In this document: positions 43,085 through 52,331 of the stretch, one piece after another
How the letters are laid out: the number at the start of each line of letters is the position of its first letter
How positions within the stretch are numbered: position 1 is the first letter of the stretch
Source of the DNA: Nitratireductor pacificus pht-3B
GTDB taxonomy: Bacteria; Pseudomonadota; Alphaproteobacteria; Rhizobiales; Rhizobiaceae
Direction: 5' to 3'
DNA: 64,000 bases
Assembly (NCBI RefSeq): GCF_000300335.1
Contig: NZ_AMRM01000004.1
Coordinates: forward strand, 1 to 64,000
Notes under the pieces: generated by a model
Seen by the model: the letters and a program-made list of their open reading frames with translations, nothing else
Told to the model about the DNA's origin: nothing
Databases searched by the model: none
Position numbers and translations under genes: made by a program

Positions 43085-43986
43085 CCGCGCTGCGCACCTG
43101 GCTTCTCGACGATTCCCCGGCCTCGCGCCTGCAGGCCAATCTCGGTCGCGCCTGGCGGGTCTGGAGCGCGCTGCTGCGCAATCCGCTCGCCGTGGTCGGC
43201 GGGCTGATCATCCTTGTGCTGGTCGTCATGGCGGTCTTCGCGCCGCTGATCGCCCCCTATTCGCCGATCGGGCAGGACCTCGCCAACCGCCTGACGCCGC
43301 CGTCGGCGGCGCACTGGATGGGCACGGACGAGCTGGGCCGCGACATCTATTCGCGCGTCGTCTACGGCGCGCGCATCACGCTCCTGATCGTCACCATGGT
43401 GGCGGTGATCGCGGCGCCCGTCGGCCTCGTCATCGGCGCCGTGTCGGGCTATTTCGGCGGCTGGACCGACCGCATCCTGATGGGCGTCACCGACATCTTC
43501 CTGTCGATGCCCAAGCTGATCCTGGCGCTGGCCTTCGTCGCAGCGCTCGGGCCGGGCATCGAGAACGCCATCATCGCCATCGCCATCACCGCATGGCCGG
43601 TCTATGCGCGCATCGCCCGGGCGGAGACCATCACCTTCCGCGATTCCGAGTTCATCGCGGCGGTCAGGCTGCAGGGCGCGTCGGCGGCGCGGGTCATCCT
43701 GCGCCACGTTCTGCCGCTCTGCGCCTCCTCGACCATCATCCGCGTGACGCTCGACATGGCCGGCATCATCCTGACGGCGGCCGGCCTCGGCTTTCTCGGC
43801 CTCGGCGCGCAGCCGCCCCTGCCCGAATGGGGCGCGATGATCGCGCGCGGGCGCAACTTCATCCTCGACCAGTGGTGGGTCGCCACCATGCCGGGCTTCG
43901 CCATCATCCTCGTCTCGCTCGGCTTCTGCTTCCTCGGCGACGGCCTGCGCGACGTTCTCGATCCCAAGCAGGGAGGCAAGCAATGA
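43081..43986 (+). CDS. Peptide-type ABC permease (DppC-like)
   Basis: Permease of 301 residues: N-terminal cytoplasmic tail, first helix at about 38-60, MGTDELGRDIYSRVVYGA motif, EAA loop AAVRLQGASAARVILRHVLP, and C-terminal GDGLRDVLDPKQ. Starts with an ATGA overlap after DppB and ends with an overlap into DppD, so the four transporter genes are translationally coupled. Confidence 0.92.
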   Translation: MTALRTWLLDDSPASRLQANLGRAWRVWSALLRNPLAVVGGLIILVLVVMAVFAPLIAPYSPIGQDLANRLTPPSAAHWMGTDELGRDIYSRVVYGARITLLIVTMVAVIAAPVGLVIGAVSGYFGGWTDRILMGVTDIFLSMPKLILALAFVAALGPGIENAIIAIAITAWPVYARIARAETITFRDSEFIAAVRLQGASAARVILRHVLPLCASSTIIRVTLDMAGIILTAAGLGFLGLGAQPPLPEWGAMIARGRNFILDQWWVATMPGFAIILVSLGFCFLGDGLRDVLDPKQGGKQ

Positions 43987-44828
43987 GCGTTCCGCTGCTC
44001 GACGTGGAAAACCTCACCGTGACCTTCCCGACCGCATCGGGGCCGGTCGACGTGGTGAAGGGCATCTCCTTCTCGCTGGGGCGCGAACGGCTCGGCATCG
44101 TCGGCGAATCGGGGTCCGGCAAGTCGATGACCGGCCGCGCCATCCTGAAGCTGATCCGCAAGCCGGGCCGCGTCACCGCCGACGAGATGGTGTTCGACGG
44201 CATCGACCTGACCGCGCAGAGCGAGAGGGACATGCGCCGGCTGCGCGGCGCGCGCATCTCGATGGTCATGCAGGACCCGAAATTCTCGCTCAACCCGGTG
44301 ATGACGGTCGGCGAGCAGATCGCCGAGGCGCTGGTGACGCACAAGAAGCTGCCGCGCCGCGAACTGCGGGCGCGCGTGCTCTCCATGCTCGAGGCCGTGC
44401 GCATCAACGAGCCGGAACGCGTGGCGAAGCTCTATCCGCACGAGGTCTCGGGCGGCATGGGCCAGCGCATCATGATCGCCATGATGCTGATCCCCGAGCC
44501 GGACCTGCTGATCGCCGACGAGCCGACCTCGGCGCTCGACGTGTCCGTGCAGGCGCAGGTGCTCGACATCATCGACGACCTGGTCACCGGCAAGGGCATG
44601 GGGCTGATCCTGATCAGCCACGACCTCAACCTGGTCGCGCGCTACTGCGACCGCATCCTGGTGATGAACAGCGGCGAGATCGTCGAATCGTGCAAGGCCG
44701 GCGATCTGCACAATGCGACGCATCCCTACACGCGCGGGCTCATCGCCGCCATGCCGCGCATGGACGAGGACCGCGAGGAACTGCCGGTGCTCGACCACAG
44801 CGCCTGGACGACGGGAGCCGGCACATGA
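43983..44828 (+). CDS. Peptide-type ABC transporter ATPase (DppD-like)
   Basis: ATPase of 281 residues with Walker A GESGSGKSMTG, Q-loop MVMQDPKFSLNPVMTV, signature VSGGMGQRIMIA, Walker [13 protein letters not shown] and switch His in LISHDLNLV. It lacks the long C-terminal iron-sulfur-like Cys extension seen in some DppD proteins. ATG at 43983 overlaps the DppC gene; the next ATPase starts by ATGA overlap. Confidence 0.9.
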   Translation: MSVPLLDVENLTVTFPTASGPVDVVKGISFSLGRERLGIVGESGSGKSMTGRAILKLIRKPGRVTADEMVFDGIDLTAQSERDMRRLRGARISMVMQDPKFSLNPVMTVGEQIAEALVTHKKLPRRELRARVLSMLEAVRINEPERVAKLYPHEVSGGMGQRIMIAMMLIPEPDLLIADEPTSALDVSVQAQVLDIIDDLVTGKGMGLILISHDLNLVARYCDRILVMNSGEIVESCKAGDLHNATHPYTRGLIAAMPRMDEDREELPVLDHSAWTTGAGT

Positions 44829-45577
44829 CCCAGGCCGCGATCGAACTCGAGAACCTGTCCATCAGCTACGGCAAGACGCCCGTCGTGCATGACGTGACCT
44901 TCTCCGTGGCTGAGGGCGAGAGCTTTGCGCTGGTCGGCGAGAGCGGGTCGGGCAAGTCGACCATCCTGCGCGCCATCACAGGTCTCGCACCGGACTGGAC
45001 CGGCCGGATCGCCGTCCTCGGCGCGCCGCGCGGCCATGCGCCGGACCGTGCCTTTGCCAAGACCTGCCAGATGGTGTTTCAGGATCCCTATGGCTCGATC
45101 CATCCGCGCAAGACGGTGGACGACTGCCTGGCCGAACCGCTGGCGGTGCACGGCATCGGTGGGCGCGACCAGCGCGTCAGGGACATGCTCGCCGCCGTCG
45201 GCCTCGACCAGCGTTTCCGCTTCCGCTTTCCGCATCAGCTTTCCGGCGGTCAGCGCCAGCGCGTGGCGATCGCCCGGGCGCTGATGCTGGAGCCGCGCGT
45301 GATGCTGCTCGACGAGCCGACCTCGGCGCTCGATGTCTCGGTGCAGGCGGAAATCCTCAACCTGCTCAAGAAGCTGCGCCGCGAGCAGGGGCTGACCTAT
45401 CTGATGGTGACCCACAATCTGCCGGTGGTCTCCTTCCTCTGCGACCGGCTGGCGGTGATGCGCCATGGCCGCGTAGTGGAGATCGCCGACGCCGAGGCGC
45501 TGAAGACGGGACGCCTTGCCGATCCCTATTCGCGCGAACTCTACGCCGCCAGCGGCGGCACCCTGCAACCCGCCTGA
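44825..45577 (+). CDS. Peptide-type ABC transporter ATPase (DppF-like)
   Basis: ATPase of 250 residues with Walker A GESGSGKSTILRA, signature LSGGQRQRVAIAR, Walker B VMLLDEPTSALD and switch His in MVTHNLPVV. Forms the heterodimeric motor with the upstream DppD-like protein. Confidence 0.92.
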   Translation: MTQAAIELENLSISYGKTPVVHDVTFSVAEGESFALVGESGSGKSTILRAITGLAPDWTGRIAVLGAPRGHAPDRAFAKTCQMVFQDPYGSIHPRKTVDDCLAEPLAVHGIGGRDQRVRDMLAAVGLDQRFRFRFPHQLSGGQRQRVAIARALMLEPRVMLLDEPTSALDVSVQAEILNLLKKLRREQGLTYLMVTHNLPVVSFLCDRLAVMRHGRVVEIADAEALKTGRLADPYSRELYAASGGTLQPA

Positions 45578-45591
45578 CCAGAGACAGCATC

Positions 45592-46089
45592 ATGACCGAC
45601 TTCACCGGCCCGCTGGCCGATTTCGACCGCGCGCTCTCGCTTGCCGCCACGCCCGACGCGCCCTTCGACGCGCTGCTCGAACTGACCCGCGCCGTGGTCG
45701 GCACAAAACTCTTCACCTTCATGACGGCGGACATGAAGACGGAGACGGCCAGCCGCTCCTACACCTCGCATCCGGTGGAATATCCCGTTTCCGGCACCAA
45801 GCCGATCCATTACGACCGCTGGTTCGACACGGTGCACAAGCGCCGCGAATGCTTCGTCGCCAACACGCTGGTCGACATCGACACGGTGTTTCCCGATGCG
45901 GAGCTGATCGGCCGGCTGGGCTGCGGCTCGGTCATCAACCTGCCGGTGGTGCTCGGCGACACGCTGGTCGGCACGGTCAACATGCTCGATGTCGAGCATC
46001 ACTACACGCCCGAACGCGTGGCGCTGGCGAAGGCCTGGCTCTCAGTGCCGGCGAAGGCGGCTTATCTGGCGAGCCGCGCGCTGGGGTAG
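45592..46089 (+). CDS. GAF-domain protein at the end of a peptide transporter operon
   Basis: A 165-residue protein consisting essentially of one GAF domain: ALLELTRAVVGTKLFTFMTAD at the start of the fold, YDRWFDTVHKRRECFVANTL, GCGSVINLPVVLGDTLVGTVNML at the central strands. GAF domains bind small ligands and often regulate other proteins. There is no output domain. It begins 14 bases after the DppF stop, so it is cotranscribed. Its role (ligand sensing linked to transport, or a small catalytic use of the fold) is unknown. Confidence 0.78.
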   Translation: MTDFTGPLADFDRALSLAATPDAPFDALLELTRAVVGTKLFTFMTADMKTETASRSYTSHPVEYPVSGTKPIHYDRWFDTVHKRRECFVANTLVDIDTVFPDAELIGRLGCGSVINLPVVLGDTLVGTVNMLDVEHHYTPERVALAKAWLSVPAKAAYLASRALG

Positions 46090-46106
46090 ATTTTTCAGAT
46101 CCTGGT

Positions 46107-46262
46107 TGGCGCTCGCCCCTCACCCTTACCCGACCGGGGTCGAGCCACGGGTCTCGACCCGTCCTTCGGACCCCCGCCTGCGGGGAGATGGGGGCGTCGG
46201 CGTTGCGGCCATCTTCCTTCTCCCCGTTTACGGGGAGAAGGTGCCGGCAGGCGGATGAGGCG
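46107..46262. repeat. Palindromic intergenic repeats between converging genes
   Basis: The stretch holds several palindromes, the clearest CCTTCTCCCCG-TTTA-CGGGGAGAAGG at 46216-46241. It is flanked by CGCCCCTCACCC-like and GGCGGATGAGG-like ends typical of rhizobial intergenic elements. No gene is seen. Related sequence occurs at 54203-54335. Confidence 0.7.
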
Positions 46263-46280
46263 CGCGCGCCACCCCGCTGC

Positions 46281-47090
46281 TCACCCGCGCCGGGACCAGC
46301 CGAGGCGTTCCTCGATGCGGCGGGCGCTTTGTTGCACCAGCGCTTTCAGATCCGGGTTCTTCTGCTCGACCTTGTGGTCCGGCACGACGATCGACACCGT
46401 GGCCCGGCAGGCGCCCTCGGCGTCCAGGATCGGCGCGGCGATGCAGGCGACTGAAAAGTCGGACTCGCCCGCCTGGATCGACAACCGTTCCTCGAACGCC
46501 GTGCGCGCCGCTTCCGATAGCGTGGCGACGTCGGTCTCCGCATTGCCGGTGGGCGACGGCCTCGCAGCGTGCGAAAGGATCGCCCGGCGTTCCTCGTCGG
46601 GCAGGTGGCCGATCAGCAGGCGGCCGGAGGCCGACCAGTTGAGCGGCGTGCGCGAGCCGACACGCGAGGAGACGTGGAAGTGATCCGGCCCGTCGACCAT
46701 GGCGAGCACCACCATGTGGTCGCCGTCGCGGCCGCAGATCTGCACCGTCTCGCGCGAGCCGAGCGCCAGGTCGGTCATCTCCTGCGTGGCGGCCGAGATC
46801 AGGTCGAGCCGGCGCGCATAGGTGAGGCCGTAATGGTAGAGGCGCGGCCCGAACCACAGCGCCCCGTTCTCTTGCCGGTCGAGCAGTTCCTTGGTCACCA
46901 TGTCCTCGACGATGCCGTAGACCGTCGACAGCGGCGCGCCGACGGCACGGGCGATCTCGTAGGCGGTGGCCGGCTGGTCGGAATCCTGCAGGAAATCGAG
47001 AATCTGCAGAATACGGTCGAGCGCGCTGGTGCGGGTGCGCTTCTGCGTCGTCTCTTCCGTCATCGTTTGTGCGTCCACGGTTCCATCCAT
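46281..47090 (-). CDS. IclR-family transcriptional regulator
   Basis: A 269-residue regulator: winged helix at about 20-85 (SALDRILQILDFLQDS, ATAYEIARAVGAPLSTVYGIVEDM in part) and effector domain at about 100-260 (SASGRLLIGHLPDEERRAIL, ACIAAPILDAEGACRATVSI). Same strand as, and 34 bases beyond, the SelA-like gene, so it is the last gene of the 59.2-46.3 kb locus and its probable regulator. Confidence 0.88.
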   Translation of the reverse strand: MDGTVDAQTMTEETTQKRTRTSALDRILQILDFLQDSDQPATAYEIARAVGAPLSTVYGIVEDMVTKELLDRQENGALWFGPRLYHYGLTYARRLDLISAATQEMTDLALGSRETVQICGRDGDHMVVLAMVDGPDHFHVSSRVGSRTPLNWSASGRLLIGHLPDEERRAILSHAARPSPTGNAETDVATLSEAARTAFEERLSIQAGESDFSVACIAAPILDAEGACRATVSIVVPDHKVEQKNPDLKALVQQSARRIEERLGWSRRG

Positions 47091-47124
47091 CCGGCTTAAG
47101 GCTCTGGCTCTATAGCATTTGCGC

Positions 47125-48327
47125 TCAATCCGGCCAATTCAGAAGCCCGGCCTCGAGCCGCATGGCGCGTTCTGCGAAGGACGTCACGATGGGCCGCGGG
47201 GCGTCGGCGGCCTTGTCCAGCTCGCCGGCGATCCTTTCGGCGACGATGGCCTCCTCGTCGGGGTGCAGGTTGCACGGGTCGAGGAAGAAATAGCCATGCT
47301 CGGCCTCGTGGTCGCGCACGATGACCGGCCGGTCGCCCGAGGCCATCGCGTCTGCAAGGTCCCAGGCGGTAATGCGCGCCGCTTCCGGATCGATGTCGAT
47401 GCGCAGCCGGTCGAGCGGATTGTTCGTCGGGTCCGGCGTGATGCGCGCGGTGACGCCCGGCCGTCCGGCAAGCGCCTTCACCCAGAGGTCGAGCGCCTTG
47501 CGCTCGCGGGCGCGGATACCGGCATGGTCGCGGTTCTCCCATGCCTCCAGCGCCGCGATGACGCCGGCGATGCCCTCCTTGCCGACCTTCATGCCGCGCC
47601 CGATGCCGCGGTTCTGAAGATAGGAGGCGCGGACCAGCGCCTTCGACCCGGCGATGATGCCGGTGGTCGGTCCGCCGAGGAATTTGTGGCCGGAGTAGAG
47701 GACGATGTCGGCGCCGGCGGCGATGAACATCCTGAGGTCGTATTCCGAGGCGGCGTCGACGATCACCGGCACACCCTTGGCATGCGCCGTGGCGATGAAG
47801 TTGGCGAGCGGGATCTGCCCGTACTCGACCACGTGATGCGAGACGACATAGACGGCGGCGGCGGTCTTCTCGGTGATCGCCCCGTCGAGCTGGTAGGCAT
47901 GGGCGCTCGTCGCCTGCCCGACCGGCACGACCTTGGCGCCGGCGAGGCGGATCGCCTGCTCCACCGGCGCGCCGTAGCTGACCATGTGGCCCGCCTGGAT
48001 GACCACCTCGTCCTTCAGGCCCGTCGCATCGGGGAGCCGCTCGATGGCGGCGAGATCCGCGCCCGTCATGGCGGCGGCGACCGCGAGCGTGATGCCCGCC
48101 GAACAGGAGGCGGTGATGCATCCGGCCTCGGCGCCCGTCAGCCGCGCGATGGTCCGGCTCGCCGTACGCTGCAGGTCCGACATCTCGGTCCACTGGCTGA
48201 GGACGGCGGCGACGGTCTCGATCGCCTGCGGCACGACGATGGACGCGCCGAGCGAGGTCATTGTGCCCGACACATTGATCGCCGGGCGCAGGCCGAGCCG
48301 GGCGCGGATGTCGTCGTTGGGGATCAT
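47125..48327 (-). CDS. PLP-dependent SelA-like/DgaE-family enzyme
   Basis: Fold-type I PLP protein of 400 residues in the COG1921 group annotated as selenocysteine synthase-like or D-glucosaminate-6-phosphate ammonia-lyase-like. The Schiff-base Lys is K215 in [13 protein letters not shown], the ring-N-binding Asp is D191 in VIVDAASE, and the N-terminus [15 protein letters not shown] is family typical. There is no selenium context. Together with RidA and a COG3964 amidohydrolase it forms a recurring cassette; it probably eliminates or racemises an amino acid released from the imported compound. Exact reaction unknown. Confidence 0.82.
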   Translation of the reverse strand: MIPNDDIRARLGLRPAINVSGTMTSLGASIVVPQAIETVAAVLSQWTEMSDLQRTASRTIARLTGAEAGCITASCSAGITLAVAAAMTGADLAAIERLPDATGLKDEVVIQAGHMVSYGAPVEQAIRLAGAKVVPVGQATSAHAYQLDGAITEKTAAAVYVVSHHVVEYGQIPLANFIATAHAKGVPVIVDAASEYDLRMFIAAGADIVLYSGHKFLGGPTTGIIAGSKALVRASYLQNRGIGRGMKVGKEGIAGVIAALEAWENRDHAGIRARERKALDLWVKALAGRPGVTARITPDPTNNPLDRLRIDIDPEAARITAWDLADAMASGDRPVIVRDHEAEHGYFFLDPCNLHPDEEAIVAERIAGELDKAADAPRPIVTSFAERAMRLEAGLLNWPD

Positions 48328-48331
48328 GGGT

Positions 48332-48826
48332 TCAGTCCTCTATCGCGATGACGGCTTCGATCTCGACGGTGATCTGCCCCGGCAGGGAGCCGAAGCCGAC
48401 GGCCGAGCGCGCATGCACGCCGCGCGCGCCGAAGACGTCGATGAACAGGTCCGAGCAGCCGTTCATGACGGCCGGATGCTCCGTGAACTCAGGCGTGGCG
48501 TTGACCATGCCGAGCAGTTTGACGATCCGCCTGACGCGCGCAAGGTCGCCCAGCGCATCGTGCATGACGGAGATGAGGTTGATGCCGGTCAGGCGCGCGT
48601 GGTCATAGGCGTCGGCCACCGACACGTCGCCGCCCACCTTGCCGGTGTGCTGGCGGCCGTCCGGTTCGGTCGGTCCCTGGCCGGACAGGAAGACGAGATT
48701 GCCCTCCCGCACATGCGTGACGAAATTGGCGATCGGCGTGGGCGGCGGCGGCAAAACGATGCCCAGCGCCTCGAGCCGGTCGTAGGGGGTCGTTTCCGGG
48801 CGTTTGGCCAGCTCGGAAAAACTCAT
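48332..48826 (-). CDS. RidA/YjgF-family protein
   Basis: Rid-family protein of 164 residues, longer than canonical RidA at the N-terminus. It contains [54 protein letters not shown] in part, and [21 protein letters not shown], where the canonical substrate-binding Arg of the R-x-x-V pattern is replaced near AVGFGSLP. It is likely in a Rid subgroup other than RidA itself. Next to a PLP enzyme, whose enamine/imine products are the usual Rid substrates. GGAG precedes the ATG. Confidence 0.85.
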   Translation of the reverse strand: MSFSELAKRPETTPYDRLEALGIVLPPPPTPIANFVTHVREGNLVFLSGQGPTEPDGRQHTGKVGGDVSVADAYDHARLTGINLISVMHDALGDLARVRRIVKLLGMVNATPEFTEHPAVMNGCSDLFIDVFGARGVHARSAVGFGSLPGQITVEIEAVIAIED

Positions 48827-48860
48827 GCGGAAACTCCAATGATCATCTGTCTTTGTTCTG

Positions 48861-49859
48861 TCAGGCGGCGGCGAGTTCGCTGTGGCGGATACAGGCCACG
48901 GCATGGTTCTCGCCCACGGTTTCGGCCGGCGGCACTGCTTTGGCGCAATCCTCGATCGCATGCGGGCAGCGCGTGCGGAAGACGCAGCCGGAAGGCGGGT
49001 CGAGCGGGCTTGGAATGTCGCCGGCAAGCGGCACATGGACGCGCCGGACCGTGGGGTCGGGCACCGGCGCCGTGGCGAGCAGCGCCTTCGTGTAGGGATG
49101 GCGCGGTTCGGCGTAGACTTGGCGCGCCGGCCCGCGCTCCATGACGCGGCCGAGATACATCACCACCACCTCGTCGCAGAGATATTCGACCACGGACAGG
49201 TCGTGCGAAATGAAGAGCAGGGTCAGGCCAAGCCGCTTCTGGAGGTCGCTCAGGAGATTGAGCACCTGCGCCTGCACCGACACGTCGAGCGCGGAGACCG
49301 GTTCGTCGGCGACCACGAAGTCCGGCTCGACGGCCAGCGCCCGGGCGATGCCGATGCGCTGGCGCTGCCCGCCGGAGAACTCGTGCGGGAAACGCCGCGC
49401 ATGGTCGGGCGAGAGGCCGACAAGGGTCAAAAGCTCGGCGACGCGCTCGCGCCGTTTCGCGCCGCGCGGAAAGCCGCGCGCGTCGAGCGCCTCGCCGATG
49501 ATCGCATCGATGCGCATGCGCGGGTTGAGGCTCGAGAAGGGATCCTGGAAGATGATCTGCAGCCGCTGGCGATAGGCGCGCAGCTCGCGCTCCGGCAGGG
49601 CGAAGAGGTCCACCCCGTCGAACACCGCCTTGCCGGCGGTCGGCTCGATCAGACGCAGGATGGCGCGTCCGGCGGTGGTCTTGCCGGAGCCCGATTCGCC
49701 GACCAGCCCGATCGTGGTGCCGCGTCGGATCGCGAAGCTGACATCCTCGACCGCATGGACGGTGCGCCCGCCGCGCCCGGTGAAGCGCTTGGTCAGGCCC
49801 TCGATGCGGAGCAGGGGAGCCTCGGTGTCCTTGTCGTTCAGCACGGTCTCGACACTCAC
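48861..49859 (-). CDS. Peptide-type ABC transporter ATPase (DppF-like)
   Basis: ATPase of 332 residues with Walker [15 protein letters not shown]-loop [16 protein letters not shown], signature [13 protein letters not shown], Walker [13 protein letters not shown] and switch FISHDLSVV, plus the oligopeptide C-terminal region with a Cys pattern ([15 protein letters not shown]). GTG start overlaps the dppD stop (GTGA). Forms the motor with the adjacent DppD, which is disrupted. Confidence 0.92.
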   Translation of the reverse strand: MSVETVLNDKDTEAPLLRIEGLTKRFTGRGGRTVHAVEDVSFAIRRGTTIGLVGESGSGKTTAGRAILRLIEPTAGKAVFDGVDLFALPERELRAYRQRLQIIFQDPFSSLNPRMRIDAIIGEALDARGFPRGAKRRERVAELLTLVGLSPDHARRFPHEFSGGQRQRIGIARALAVEPDFVVADEPVSALDVSVQAQVLNLLSDLQKRLGLTLLFISHDLSVVEYLCDEVVVMYLGRVMERGPARQVYAEPRHPYTKALLATAPVPDPTVRRVHVPLAGDIPSPLDPPSGCVFRTRCPHAIEDCAKAVPPAETVGENHAVACIRHSELAAA

Positions 49860-51117
49860 AGTTCGTTACTCCTCAGGCAGCGCGACAGGCGGTCCGGCCC
49901 GGCGTCCATCAGTCCCGGCGGGACGACGCTGCAGGCCTCGACCGCGTAGTCGCAGCGCGGCGCGAAGGCGCAGCCGGGCGGCAGGGCGGTGATCGGCGGC
50001 ACGGAACCGGAGATGGAATAGAGCGCCTTGCGCTCGCCGCTTTCGCCGATATCGCGCTTGGCATGCGGCGTGCAGGCGAGCAGGCCCCTGGTGTAGGGAT
50101 GCTTCTGGTGGGCGAACAGGTCGCCCACCGGCGCCTGCTCGACCACGCGGCCGGCATACATCACCACCACTTCGTGCGCGATCTCCGCGACGACGCCGAG
50201 ATTGTGCGTGATGAACAGGATCGACATGCCGAACTGCTTCTGCAGCCGGCGCAGGAGGTCGAGGATCTGCGCCTGGATGGTGACGTCGAGCGCCGTGGTC
50301 GGCTCGTCGGCGATCAGGAGCGACGGGTTGCAGGACAGCGCCATGGCGATCATGACGCGCTGGCGCATGCCGCCGGACATCTGGTGCGGATAGTCGTCGA
50401 GACGGTTCGCCGCGTCGGGAATCTCCACATGCTGGAGCATCTCCAGCGCCCGCCTGCGCTTTTCCTGGCGCGACACCGGTTCATGCAGGGCGATCATCTC
50501 GCCGATCTGGTCGCCGACCGTGTAGAGCGGGTTGAGGCTGGTCATCGGCTCCTGGAAGATCATCGCGACGGGTTGCAGGACAGCGCCATGGCGATCATGA
50601 CGCGCTGGCGCATGCCGCCGGACATCTGGTGCGGATAGTCGTCGAGACGGTTCGCCGCGTCGGGAATCTCCACATGCTGGAGCATCTCCAGCGCCCGCCT
50701 GCGCTTTTCCTGGCGCGACACCGGTTCATGCAGGGCGATCATCTCGCCGATCTGGTCGCCGACCGTGTAGAGCGGGTTGAGGCTGGTCATCGGCTCCTGG
50801 AAGATCATCGCGATCTCCCGCCCGCGCATGGCGCGGAACGCCTTCGGGGTAAGCCGCGCCAGATCGTGCACCCGCTCCTTGCGGTCGCGGAACAGGATCT
50901 CGCCGCCGGCGATGCCGCCCGGCTTCGACACCAGCCCCATGATCGACAGCGAAGTGACGGATTTGCCCGACCCGCTTTCGCCGACGACGGCCAGCGTCTC
51001 GCCGCGCTTCAGGTCGAAGGTCACCCCGTCCACCGCCTTGGCGGTGAAACGCTTGGTGGTAAACCAGGTGCGCAGGTCGCGTACCGAGAGGATCGTATCG
51101 GCTGGCAGCGTGGTCAT
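49856..51117 (-). pseudogene. Peptide-type ABC ATPase (DppD-like), split by an exact 245-bp tandem duplication
   Basis: Coding runs from ATG 51117 (overlapping the amidohydrolase stop, ATGA) with Walker A GESGSGKSVTS, Q-loop [13 protein letters not shown] and signature [12 protein letters not shown], then stops at 50560 after CNPSR. Reading resumes at ATG 50563 in another frame, repeats the Q-loop and signature, and continues through Walker [13 protein letters not shown], the switch His and the Cys-containing C-terminal region to 49856. The cause is a 245-base duplication (not a multiple of three). Removing one copy restores a 339-codon frame. The two fragments share an ATGA stop/start overlap, so a split product is conceivable. 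Confidence 0.9.
50320..50813. repeat. Exact 245-bp tandem duplication inside dppD
   Basis: Copy 1 is 50321-50565 and copy 2 is 50566-50810; by eye they are identical. The 4-base motif GCGA lies at both outer ends and at the junction (50320, 50565, 50810), the microhomology expected for slippage or illegitimate recombination. An assembly artefact is the alternative. Confidence 0.9.
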
Positions 51118-52331
51118 AGCGCCCATCCGCAATGCGGACAGGAATGGATGGCGGCGCCCTCGGCCGGCTGGTAGCGGCTGGCGGCCACCGCCTCGGCGCC
51201 GAGGATGGCGTGGCGCGGCGCAAAGAGCTCGTTCAGGCGGCTGACGGCACCCTTCGAATCCTTCACCTCCAGCGTCGATTTCTCCATCTCGAAGACGGTG
51301 AACTCCGCCGGCTTGCCGACGGCGAGCAGCCCCTCATGCGGCAGGCGGATCGCCTGGCGCGGCCGCGTGGTGGAGGCGGTGACGACATCCTCCAGCTTCA
51401 TGCCGAGCGACAGGAGCTTGGACATGGTCGTGGCCATGTCCCAGACCGAGCCGTCCATCGAGCGGTTGTGCAGGTCGGTCGAGATGGTGTGCGGCGGCAG
51501 GCCGCGCGACAGCGCCGCGGTCGCCACGTCGAAGGAGAAGGATGCGCCGCCATGGCCGACATCGAGCACGACGCCGCGCGCCGCCGCCTGCTCGACCAGC
51601 GTGTAGAGGTCCTCGTCCTCGAGGATCGACCCGCCGAACTTGCCGTTGAAGCAATGGGTGACGATGTCACCCTCGGTGAGCAGCGCCAGGATGTCGTCAT
51701 AGAGCGGCGGCGGCTCGCCCACATGCACCATCAGCGGCAGCTTCAGCACGCGGCCGATCTTCTTGGCGATGCGCACGGGTGTCAGGTCCCAGCCGCCGGT
51801 GATGACGGCGCTGGCGCGCACCTTGAGGCCGACGATCACGTCGCGGTTCGCTTCGATGCAATGGGCGATGCGGTCGATGTCGATGGAGCGCATGTCCATC
51901 AGCTCCGACACGCGGTTGCAGGCGACGAGGCCGATCGAGCCGAGATTGAGGAAGGCGTAGATGTTCTCGCGCGCCGGCTCGATGATCAGCTCGCGCAGGC
52001 CGTGGAAATTGGCCTCTCCCGCCGAACCGGCATCGACGATGGTGGTGACGCCGCGTTCCGCGCCCGCCTGCGCCGGCTTGATGGAGATGTCCGTGCCGCC
52101 GTACCAGACATGGGCGTGCAGATCCATCCAGCCCGGCGACAGGTAGGCGCCTCCGGCGTCCACGGTGCGGACCTCCGGGCCGGCCGCGATGGAGGCGGCG
52201 ATCTCGGCGATGCGTCCGTCGGCGCCGATCATGATGTCGAGCGTCTCGCCTTCCGCGATGCCGAAACCGATCATCTTCGCCTTGCGGACGAGGAGGGGGG
52301 AGGATGCGGTCTTGAACTGGTTGCCGATCAT
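51114..52331 (-). CDS. Amidohydrolase of the COG3964 group (Atu3266/EF0837-like)
   Basis: Metal-dependent TIM-barrel hydrolase of 405 residues. Ligands are visible: H-x-H in MDLHAHVWYG, a probable carboxylated Lys in VGLKVRASA, His in MVHVGEPPP and in VTHCFNGKFG, and Asp in ISTDLHNRS. Often misannotated as dihydroorotase. From memory, Atu3266 and Oant2987 of this group hydrolyse acetyl-(R)-mandelate and related esters. The C-terminus ends with a CPHC pair. It is coupled by 1-base (TGATG) and 4-base overlaps to DppC and DppD genes, so its substrate is almost certainly what the transporter brings in. Confidence 0.88.
   Translation of the reverse strand: MIGNQFKTASSPLLVRKAKMIGFGIAEGETLDIMIGADGRIAEIAASIAAGPEVRTVDAGGAYLSPGWMDLHAHVWYGGTDISIKPAQAGAERGVTTIVDAGSAGEANFHGLRELIIEPARENIYAFLNLGSIGLVACNRVSELMDMRSIDIDRIAHCIEANRDVIVGLKVRASAVITGGWDLTPVRIAKKIGRVLKLPLMVHVGEPPPLYDDILALLTEGDIVTHCFNGKFGGSILEDEDLYTLVEQAAARGVVLDVGHGGASFSFDVATAALSRGLPPHTISTDLHNRSMDGSVWDMATTMSKLLSLGMKLEDVVTASTTRPRQAIRLPHEGLLAVGKPAEFTVFEMEKSTLEVKDSKGAVSRLNELFAPRHAILGAEAVAASRYQPAEGAAIHSCPHCGWAL

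Noticed and set aside
46107..46262. CRISPR-like repeats
   Set aside because: The repeats are palindromic and irregularly spaced, without equal-length unique spacers or cas genes.
50320..50813. Programmed frameshift in dppD
   Set aside because: There is no slippery site; the frame change is fully explained by the 245-bp duplication.
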